Assembly (NCBI GenBank): GCA_963796915.1
Contig: CAWCNI010000004.1
Location: 682,001-746,000, forward strand
Length of the DNA: 64,000 nucleotides
Source: JAENWD01 sp963796915
GTDB lineage: Bacteria > Acidobacteriota > Vicinamibacteria > Vicinamibacterales > JAENWD01
Direction: 5' to 3'
In this document: piece after piece, positions 43,001 to 51,013 of the stretch
Layout: every line of letters starts with the position of its first letter
Position numbering within the stretch: position 1 is the first letter of the stretch
Translations under genes and position numbers: made by a program
Notes under the pieces: model-generated
The model's input: the letters and a program-made list of their open reading frames with translations, nothing else
What the model was told of the DNA's origin: nothing
Databases searched by the model: none

Positions 43001-43431
43001 ATGCGTGTCGTAACAGCAGGTCCATTCTTAGCGGCAGTACCTCTTCTGTGTGGCGGCAGCCGGATGCGGGGGGAGCAGCAGCACACCGACGCCGACGCCA
43101 ACACCCACCCCGACGCCGACGCCCACACCGACGGCGGGACAGATCACCATCAAGGGGCAAGCGGGCAGCAGCTCGTTCACTCCCAACCCCGGGGCGCTCA
43201 GCACCAGCAGCACGGTGACCTGGAGCAACAGCGATAACACCACCCATCGCATCGTCGCCAACGACGGCTCCTTCGACACCGGCAACATCGGGCCAGGAGC
43301 GTCGAGCGCAGCGGTCACCATCGCGGCGGCCGGCACCAACTACCACTGCTCGATCCATCCGACGATGATCGGCTCGGTCTCGGCCGCGGGGGGCGCGCCG
43401 CCGCCGCCGTGCTCCGGCCAGTACCTGCTGA
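43001..43431 (+). CDS. Cupredoxin (plastocyanin-like) lipoprotein, frameshifted
   Basis: An exported blue-copper protein. ATG 43001 follows GGAGGAGG and encodes MRVVTAGPFLAAVPLLCGGS, a signal sequence. The body is in the next frame from GCGGSSS through a (TP)n linker to SSTVTWSNSDNTTHRIVAND and NYHCSIHPTMIGSV, which contains the His, Cys, His and Met ligands of a type 1 copper site. One extra base near 43055-43070 is needed to join them. Near 43424 another extra C would restore the C-terminus SGQYC and a stop at 43431; otherwise the frame runs to 43574 with an Arg-rich tail. It could shuttle electrons to the cytochrome-bearing proteins downstream. Confidence 0.65.
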
Positions 43432-43554
43432 TTTCTGGAGGAAAGAGCGGTCCGGAGGGCGGGACCGCGCGGCTGCTGCCGCGCCGTCGGTTTCGTCCAA
43501 TGGGCTGGTATCCCGTGTTCCGGCCGCGTATCATGACGCGGATCGGGAGGCGGG

Positions 43555-44932
43555 ATGATCAAGCTCGACGCTGACAAGGCGGTCCACTTCTGTGACGGCC
43601 TGACGCGGCGCGATTTTCTTCACGCCGGCGCGCTTGGCCTGGGAGGCCTCGGGCTCACGCTGTCGGACCTGTTCGCCCTCAAGGCATCCGGGGCTGTCCG
43701 GACCGACAAGGACGTCAACTGCATCTGCTGTTCCTGGTCGGGGGCGCCGTGTCAGCTCGACACCTGGGACATGAAGCCCGACGCCCCGGCCGAAGTCCGC
43801 GGCCCGTTCAGGCCGATCGAGACCAACGTCCCGGGGATCCAGATCAGCGAGATCTTCCCGAGGATGGCGCAGCAGGCCGACAAGTTCGCGCTGGTGCGAT
43901 CGGTGCACTACGCCGGCGCGCCGTCCACGACACCGGCCACCAGATGATGCAGACCGGCCGGCTCTTTCAGGCGGGCATCGAGTCATCCGCACGTCGGGTC
44001 GCGTCCTCGGCTAGCTGAAGGGACCCAAAGGCGACATGCCGCCGCACGTCCTGCTGCCGCGGCCGATCGGCAACACCGGCGGCAACATGCCGCACGGCCA
44101 GACGGCGGGCTATCTCGGCAAGACGTACGACCCGTTCGTCCTCAACGCCGATCCGACCGATCCCAACTTCAAGGTCCCCGACCTGCTGCCGCCCGATTAC
44201 GTCACGGCGTCGTGCGGATCGCCGGCGCGATCTGCGCTCGCGTCGTCGACGGGGCGGTCGGGGCGTTCGAGGCCAGCCGCCGACGCCCGGCTGCTCGACT
44301 CGAACTTCGAGCAGGCCTACACGCTGATTCGTCGAGCAACGCGCGCGAGGCGTTCGACCTGTCGAAGGAGCCGGATGCCCTCAGGAGAGGTACGGCCGGA
44401 CCCGGTTCGGCAAGAGCTGCCTGCTGGCCCGGCGGCTGATCGAGGCGGGCGTGCGGTTCGTCACCGTCAACATGTTCGAGACCGTGTTCAACGAGATCAC
44501 CTGGGACATCCACGGCTCGGCGCCGTTCAGCCCGATCGAGTGCTACGAGAACAGGTCGGGCCGAACTTCGACAACGCCTACACCGCGCTGCTCGAAGACC
44601 TGGCCGATCGCGGGATGCTCGACACGACGATGGTCCTGGCGATGGGCGAGTTCGGCCGCACGCCGAAGATCAACCCGGCCGGCGGCCGCGATCACTGGCC
44701 GCAGTGCTGGAGCATGGCGATGGCGGGCGGCGGCGTGAAGGGCGGACAGGTGATCGGCGCGTCGGACGAAATCGGCGCCTACCCGAAAGACCGTCCGGTG
44801 CCGGCAGCGGCTGTCGCCGCCACGATCATGTATGGCCTGGGCATCGACCTGGACAAGGAGCTTCCCGGCGCGCAGGGACGTCCCATGCCGATGGTGGACC
44901 GTGGCATCGAGCCAGTCAAAGAGCTGTTCTAG
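43555..44932 (+). pseudogene. DUF1501 protein, degraded by frameshifts and an in-frame stop
   Basis: DUF1501 proteins are exported, related to the alkaline-phosphatase/sulfatase fold. The N-terminus has a Tat-type signal (TRRDFLHAGALGLGGLGLTL) then APCQLDTWDMKPDAPAEVRG. The chain then needs a missing base near 43920 (to VHDTGHQMMQTGRLFQ) and extra bases near 43983-44010, and it meets a TAG at 44014-44016 where TAC is expected. It resumes with MPPHVLLPRPIGNTGGNMPH, is scrambled again at 44215-44560, and ends with AYTALLEDLADRGMLDTTMV, AMGEFGRTPKINPAGGRDHW. Mixed lesions plus a stop favour a real pseudogene more than at 33-35 kb. Confidence 0.72.
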
Positions 44933-47193
44933 CGCGGCGCTCGCCGTCGTCGCGGCGCTCGCGATGACCGCGTCCGCGACAGCGGCGGATCGCACATCGC
45001 CGCCGATCCGGCCGGTGCCATCGCACACGGCTCCCGTCGCAGCAGGGGCGTCGCCGGCGACAGCAGTCGTCCCGGCGGTGTCATTCCGCAACCAGGTCAT
45101 TCCGGTCCTGACGAAGGCCGGCTGCAATTCCGGTGCGTGCCACGGCGCGGCTGCCGGCAAGAACGGCTTCGGGTTGACGCTGCGCGGCTACGACCCGGCG
45201 GCGGATTACGACACGATCACGCGACAAGCGGGCGGCCGGCGCGTCAACAAGCTGGAGCCGGCAAAAAGCCTGATCCTCCTGAAGCCGACCGAGACGATTC
45301 CGCACGTCGGTGGCCACCGGTTCTCCGTGGGGTCGCCTGAATACACTGTGCTGTCCTCGTGGATTGCCTCGGGCATGCCGGCGCCGCGCGCCGACGACCC
45401 GCGCCTGACCGGCGTCGATGTCTCGCCGGCAGACCAGACCCTGGCCAGCGGCGCGACGACCCCGCTGGCAGTGACCGCTCACTTCAGCGACGGCACGAGC
45501 GTGGACGTCACGCGCTGGACGCGATTCGGGTCCGCCGACGAGACCGTCGCGCATGTCGAAGACGACGGCCGGGTCACCGTGAAGGGCCCGGGGGAGACCG
45601 CCATCACGGCGAGCTTCCTGACCGGCGTCGCGCTGGCGCGCGTCCGGTCCTCGTATCCGGCAGTGGTTCCCGACGAAGTGTTCGACAGCGCCGTACGCGT
45701 CAACCAGATCGACGACCTGGTGCTGGTCAAGCTGAAGCAACTGCACATTCCGCCCTCGCCGCTCTGCAGCGACGGCGAGTTCATCCGCCGCGCCTATCTC
45801 GACGCGGCCGGCATTCTGCCAACACGGGCCGAGACCGAGGCGTTTCTCGCGGATGGCACGCCAGACAAGCGCGCGAAGCTCGTCGACGGCCTGCTGACCC
45901 GAGACGAGTTCGTCGACTACTGGGCGTACAAGTGGTCCGATGTCCTGCTCGTGTCGAGCCGCGCGCTCGGCAAGAACAACGTGCGCGACTTCTACGGATG
46001 GATTCGCGCGGCGGTCAAGGCCAACATGCCCTGGGATCGCTTCGTCGCCGCAATCACCACGGCGACCGGCCGGACTGACGAGAACGGCGCCGCGAACTAC
46101 TACCTGATTCACCGAAGCCCGGTTGACCTCGCCGAGAACTACACGCAGGCTTTCCTGGGGTTGACGCTGACCTGCGCGCGCTGCCACAACCATCCGATGG
46201 AGAAGTGGACGCAGGTCGACTACTACAGCTTCGCCAACCTGTTCTCGCGGGTGTCGGTGAAAGAAGACGGCGCGTTCGGCGGCAAAGCGGATACCGCCAC
46301 TGTGTTCGACACGCCCGACGGCGAAATCCTGCATCCGCGCCTCGGTATCGCGTTGCCGCCGCGCCCGCTGGACGGGCGGCCGATGCCCGCCCATTCGACG
46401 GCGAGCCGGCGCGAATATCTTGCCGCGTGGACGACGAGCCCCGACAACAAGTTGTTTGCGCGCGCGGTCGTCAATCGCGTGTGGGCGAACTTCTTCGGGC
46501 GCGGGCTGGTTCACCCGCAGGACGATCTCCGCTTGACGAACCCGGCATCGAACGAGCCGCTGTTCGAGGCGGTGACCGCGGACTTCGTCAAGAGCCGCTA
46601 CGACCTGCGCGCGCTGATGCGCGAGATCATGCTGTCGGCGGCCTACCAGCGATCGTCGGCGACGACGCCGCTCAACGCGGCGGACGACAGGTTCTACTCG
46701 CACTACCTGATTCGCCGCCTGCCCGCCGAGGTCATTCTCGACGCGTTCTCCGAGGTGACGGCGGTCCCGGAAGAATTCTCCGGCTATCCGGCGGGCACGC
46801 GCGCGATGCAGCTGCCCGACACGCGGGTGGAGTCGGTACTTCCTCAGCGTCTTCGGCCGGCCGGAGCGTGTGACGACGTCTGCGGCCGAGCGGATGCAGG
46901 ATCCCACGCTTCCGCAGGCGCTTCACGCGATCAACGGCGACACGCTCAATTCGAAGCTCAGGGCGGACGGCGGCCTCCTGTCCCGGCTCTCGGCGTCTGG
47001 CCACGATCCCGGACGGATCGTGGACGAGATCTACATGACGGCATTCAGTCGCGCTCCGAGTGCCGCCGAGCGGACGGCGCTGGTCGACAGGCTGGCGTCA
47101 GGCTGGGCGGCGGACATGCCGGCCCGCCGTGCGGAGACGGAGGATCTGGCGTGGGCCGTGCTGACGTCCAGAGAATTTCTCTTCAACCATTGA
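44901..47193 (+). CDS. DUF1549/DUF1553 protein with cytochrome c and Ig-like regions, one frameshift
   Basis: A large secreted protein (~763 residues). Signal SAALAVVAALAMTASATAA is followed by a cytochrome-c-like part with GCNSGACHG (C-x4-C-H), a bacterial Ig-like domain (DVSPADQTLASGATTPLAVT ... VTVKGPGETAITA), then DUF1549 (DGEFIRRAYLDAAGILPTRA) with a second heme motif LTCARCHNHPMEKW, and DUF1553 (FARAVVNRVWANFFGRGLVH, EIMLSAAYQRSS). Near 46832 an extra G (TCGGTAC) shifts the frame; after it SYFLSVFGRPER-type sequence and SREFLFNH finish at 47193. GTG at 44901 overlaps the DUF1501 end. Confidence 0.85.
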
Positions 47194-48578
47194 CGCCGCG
47201 GCGTGTCGCCGGTGGCCTGACGCTCCTGCTGGCGATTGTCACGCTGTCGGCAGCCGTCGTGCTGTCGGCCCAGGGACCGGCGCCAGCCGCCGCTGTGACG
47301 GCACCCGACTTCGGCCGGGACGTGATGCCGATCTTCGAGTCGAACTGTCTGCGCTGCCACAACACCGCCAAGCAGAGCGGCGGCCTGCTCCTCGAGACCT
47401 ACGAAGACATGATGCGCGGCGGCGACGACGGATCGCCGATCGTGCCCGGCAAGGCCGACGAAAGCGCGATGATCCGGCAGCTGGAAGGTCATGCGAAGCC
47501 GAAGATGCCGCCGAAGAGCGACCTTCGCCCGGAAGACATCGCGGTACTCAGGGCCTGGATCACGGCTGGCGCGCCGTACTCGCCGGTTCCGCGCATGACG
47601 CTGGATGGCAAGGTGCCGGTGCTGGCGCAGGCGGCGCCGCTGCTGGCAGAAGTGCCCTCGGTCGCGTTCCGTCCCGATGGCGGAGAGCTTGCGGTCGCCG
47701 GCTACAAAGAGGTGTTGCGATACGCGCTTCCAGCCGGGACGTCCGCGGGGCGCACAGGGCAGCTGGCAGATCAGGTCCGCGCCGTGGCGTGGAGCCCGGA
47801 TGGGCGTGTGATTGCCGCTGGCGGGGGCACGCCGGGGATTTCGGGTGAGCTCGTGCTCATCGATGCCTCCACTGGGCAACTCCTGAAGAGCCTCGAGGGC
47901 CACCGCGACTACGTCTATCACGTCGCCTTCAGTCCCGACGGCAAGCGGCTCGCGTCTTGTGGCTACGATCGGCAAGTCCGCCTGTGGGACGTGGCGACCG
48001 GGAAACCCACCGGCGTACTCAAGGAGCACACGGAGGCCGTCTACGCCGTGGCCTTCAGTTCTGACGGCGCGCTGCTGGCGTCGGCAGCAGCCGACCGATC
48101 GGTGAAGATCTGGGACGTCAAGCAGGGCGTCAGGTTGTACACGATCGCCGACGCGACCGACGCCGTCCTGACACTGGCATTCCGGCCCGGCACGCGGCAG
48201 CTTGCCGCCGCCGGCTCCGACAAGCGACTGCGGATCTGGGACGTGACAGACACTGCCGCCGTCCTGCGCGTCAACATCCTCGCGCACAGCGCCGGCATCA
48301 TCCGGCTGGCATTCTCGCCAGACGGCGCGTCGGTGGCGACCGCGGCTTCGGACCGCGAGGTCAAGATCTGGGACGCGGCGACGGGCACGTTGCGACGGAC
48401 GCTGGCGGCGCAGCACGACTGGGCGCAGGCCCTCGCGTTCAGCCCCGACGGCACACGCCTCGCGGTAGGCCGCTACGACGGCACGCTCACGCTGTTCGAT
48501 CCGGCGACCGGGCGGGTGGTTTCTGAGATCATCGCGCCGCGCGCAACCTCGGAAGCCGCCAGGGTGGCACAACGATGA
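47190..48578 (+). CDS. Cytochrome c domain plus WD40 beta-propeller, secreted
   Basis: 462 residues. Signal VAGGLTLLLAIVTLSAAVVL is followed by a planctomycete-type cytochrome c domain with FESNCLRCHNTAKQSGGLLL (CXXCH) and KADESAMIRQLEGHAKPKMP, whose Met may be the distal ligand. The rest is a WD40 propeller of about seven repeats: FSPDGKRLASCGYDRQVRLW, FSSDGALLASAAADRSVKIW, FSPDGASVATAASDREVKIW, FSPDGTRLAVGRYDGTLTLF. TTG at 47190 overlaps the preceding stop (TTGA), and its own stop overlaps the next start (ATGA). It may sense or dock a partner in the DUF1549/1553 system. Confidence 0.88.
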   Translation: MTPRRVAGGLTLLLAIVTLSAAVVLSAQGPAPAAAVTAPDFGRDVMPIFESNCLRCHNTAKQSGGLLLETYEDMMRGGDDGSPIVPGKADESAMIRQLEGHAKPKMPPKSDLRPEDIAVLRAWITAGAPYSPVPRMTLDGKVPVLAQAAPLLAEVPSVAFRPDGGELAVAGYKEVLRYALPAGTSAGRTGQLADQVRAVAWSPDGRVIAAGGGTPGISGELVLIDASTGQLLKSLEGHRDYVYHVAFSPDGKRLASCGYDRQVRLWDVATGKPTGVLKEHTEAVYAVAFSSDGALLASAAADRSVKIWDVKQGVRLYTIADATDAVLTLAFRPGTRQLAAAGSDKRLRIWDVTDTAAVLRVNILAHSAGIIRLAFSPDGASVATAASDREVKIWDAATGTLRRTLAAQHDWAQALAFSPDGTRLAVGRYDGTLTLFDPATGRVVSEIIAPRATSEAARVAQR

Positions 48579-50968
48579 CAACGCAGATGCGACACGTGAC
48601 GGGATGGCGCCGCTGTGCGGCTGTGGCGGTCGCGGCATGGGCGGCCGGCGCCGTCAGCCTCTCCGCGCAGACGCGTCCGCCGGTGCTCACCGGCATCTAC
48701 CCGTTCGGGATGCAGCGGGGCACGACCGCGACCTTCACGCTCGACGGCGCGAACATCGCTGATGCCGACAGCGTCGTGTTCGACGTGCCCGGGCTGTCCG
48801 GCACCGTCGGCGCCCCCATCGATGTCGGCGCGGATATCCGTGTGCTGAACCCCGGCGAGACCGGCGCCGTCATCCAGGACAAGGCTCGCAAGGCCAAGAT
48901 GGTCCTGACAGTCACCGCGAGCGCGGACGTGCCAGCCGGCCGTCATGCACTGCGCCTGCACACCCCGCTCGGCACGTCGAGTCTCGCGACGATCTGGATT
49001 GGCGCTGAGCCCGAACTGACAGAGCGCGAGCCCGACGACTCGCCGCAGCAGCCCATGGTCGTCGCCGCGCCGGTGACGGTGAACGGCACGCTCGACCCGG
49101 AAGGCGATCAGGATTTCTACCGCGTCGACGCACACGCCGGGCGCGATCTCGTGGTCCGGATCATCGCCGCCCCGATTGGATCAGCTCTGGACTCGACGGT
49201 CTCCGTCATGACGCCCGACGGCAAGGTGCTGGCGACCAACGACGACTTCGAGGGCAGCCGCGACTCGCTCCTGACGTATCGCCCCGCGGCGGATGGCCCG
49301 CTTGTCGTGCGAATCTCGGACGCGAACGGCGGCGGCAGCTTCGGCCACCGCTATCGCGCGACGATTGGCGAGCTGCCGGTGCTGACCAACGTGTTTCCGC
49401 TCGGCCGCCAGCGCGGCAGCCAGACGCCACTCGCGATCGAGGGAGTGAACCTTGCGGGTCACGCGCAGGGCGCGACGGGTGCCCCGCACGCCGACAGGCC
49501 GCTGGTTGCGCCGGTCGTGGTGCCGGGCCTGCGCCGCGACCCGATCAATCGCGTGGACGTGGCGCTCGGCGCCTATCCCGAGGTCGTGGAGCGCGAGGGC
49601 AATGACAGCATCGCGACGGCGCAGCCGATCGCGGCTCCGGTTACCGTGAACGGCCACATCGCCCATCCGGATGGCAAGCCGGACGTGGACGTGTTCAAGG
49701 TCTCGGCCGAGAAGGGTCAGCCGCTGGTGATTCAGGTCGCCGCGGCCCGGCTGGGATCGTCGCTCGATTCTGTCGTCGAAGTGCTGGACCATCTCGGCCA
49801 CCCGGTGCCGCGCGCGCGCCTCAGGCCAGTGTGGGAGACGACGGTCGATCTGCGCAACCATCTCTCCACGGGCACGGGCATCAGGCTGCTCGCCTGGAGC
49901 GAGCTCCACCGGGGCGACTACGTCTTCGTCGATCGCGAGCTGTTGCGTGTCGAGGAGTTGCCGAAGGGCCCCGACGAGGACGTGTCGTTCGCCCAGTTCC
50001 GCGGACAGCGCATCAGCTTCGCCGACACGACGGCAGAGGGGCACGCCCTGCTCAGGCCGGTCTACAAAGTCGACGTCCTGCCGCCAGGTGCGATGGTTCC
50101 ACCCAACGGCCTTCCCGTCTTCGACGTGATGTCCCGCAATGACGACGGCGGTCCGATGTACGGGAAGGACTCGCACCTCACGTTCGTGCCGCCGGCGACG
50201 GGGACGTACTACATCCGCCTCACCGACAGCCGCGGGACCAGTGGTCCGCGCCAGCCCTATCGCCTGACGGTGTCGCCGCCGGTGCCGGACTTCGAGTTGT
50301 TCGTGACGCCGTCAAACCCGAACGTGCCGCGTGGCGGAAGTATCCCGGTGACCGTCTTCGCGTGGCGGCGCGACGGCTTCGACGGGCCCATCGCCGTGAC
50401 GGCGCAGGCGCTTCCTGCCGGCTTGACGGCGACACCGGGCACGATTCTGCCGGGGGAGAGCCGCGTGTCACTGGCGCTGTCCGCCGACGCGTCGGTTGCC
50501 GCCAGCGCCACCGCCCCTCTCGAAGTGGTCGGCCGGGCGACCATTCGCAGCAAGGCTGTCGAGCACAAGGCGCGGCCTGACGATCTGGTGAGCGTCGTGT
50601 CGGTGGCGACGCCACCGGACGTCCGCGTGGTGGCCGTGACGCCGGACGTGGTCGAACTCGCGCCGGGCGGGCGGGCGAAGGTGACGGCCACGATCGCGCG
50701 CGCCAATGGATTCGCCGGTCGCGTCCCGCTCGGTGTCAGCAACCTGCCGTTCCGCGTGACGGTTCCGGACATCGGCCTGAACGGCATCCTCATTACGGAG
50801 ACGCAAGACAGCCGCAGCTTCGACATCGTCGCCGATGACTCGGTGGATCCGGTGGAGCAGACGATTTACGTGACGGCGCGCGTCGAGACCAACGGCGGCA
50901 CCAACGTCGAGGAGATCTCGACGCCGGTGCGCATCAGGATTACGGCGAAACGCGCGGCTGGCAACTAG
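48575..50968 (+). CDS. Secreted multidomain beta protein with pre-peptidase-like repeats
   Basis: 797 residues with a signal peptide (AAVAVAAWAAGAVSLSA). An IPT/TIG-like domain begins PPVLTGIYPFGMQRGTTATF. Two pre-peptidase C-terminal-like domains follow: NGTLDPEGDQDFYRVDAHAG (then FGHRYRATIGELPVLTNVFP, a second TIG-like start) and NGHIAHPDGKPDVDVFKVSA ... GTYYIRLTDSRGTSGPRQPY. The C-terminus is more beta sandwich. No enzyme motif is seen. It is common next to DUF1549/1553 genes, and is likely a surface adhesin or scaffold. Confidence 0.78.
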   Translation: MTTQMRHVTGWRRCAAVAVAAWAAGAVSLSAQTRPPVLTGIYPFGMQRGTTATFTLDGANIADADSVVFDVPGLSGTVGAPIDVGADIRVLNPGETGAVIQDKARKAKMVLTVTASADVPAGRHALRLHTPLGTSSLATIWIGAEPELTEREPDDSPQQPMVVAAPVTVNGTLDPEGDQDFYRVDAHAGRDLVVRIIAAPIGSALDSTVSVMTPDGKVLATNDDFEGSRDSLLTYRPAADGPLVVRISDANGGGSFGHRYRATIGELPVLTNVFPLGRQRGSQTPLAIEGVNLAGHAQGATGAPHADRPLVAPVVVPGLRRDPINRVDVALGAYPEVVEREGNDSIATAQPIAAPVTVNGHIAHPDGKPDVDVFKVSAEKGQPLVIQVAAARLGSSLDSVVEVLDHLGHPVPRARLRPVWETTVDLRNHLSTGTGIRLLAWSELHRGDYVFVDRELLRVEELPKGPDEDVSFAQFRGQRISFADTTAEGHALLRPVYKVDVLPPGAMVPPNGLPVFDVMSRNDDGGPMYGKDSHLTFVPPATGTYYIRLTDSRGTSGPRQPYRLTVSPPVPDFELFVTPSNPNVPRGGSIPVTVFAWRRDGFDGPIAVTAQALPAGLTATPGTILPGESRVSLALSADASVAASATAPLEVVGRATIRSKAVEHKARPDDLVSVVSVATPPDVRVVAVTPDVVELAPGGRAKVTATIARANGFAGRVPLGVSNLPFRVTVPDIGLNGILITETQDSRSFDIVADDSVDPVEQTIYVTARVETNGGTNVEEISTPVRIRITAKRAAGN

Positions 50969-51013
50969 CGGCGGACGGCCTTCAGCCGCATCACATTTCT
51001 TGGGGAGCATCGC

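Noticed and set aside
43080..43135. Possible GC-rich minisatellite element
   Set aside because: It encodes the Thr-Pro linker of the cupredoxin lipoprotein, so the repeat is explained by the protein.
45081..46907. 608-codon open frame opposite the DUF1549/1553 gene
   Set aside because: Antisense shadow; the plus strand has heme motifs and two known domains.
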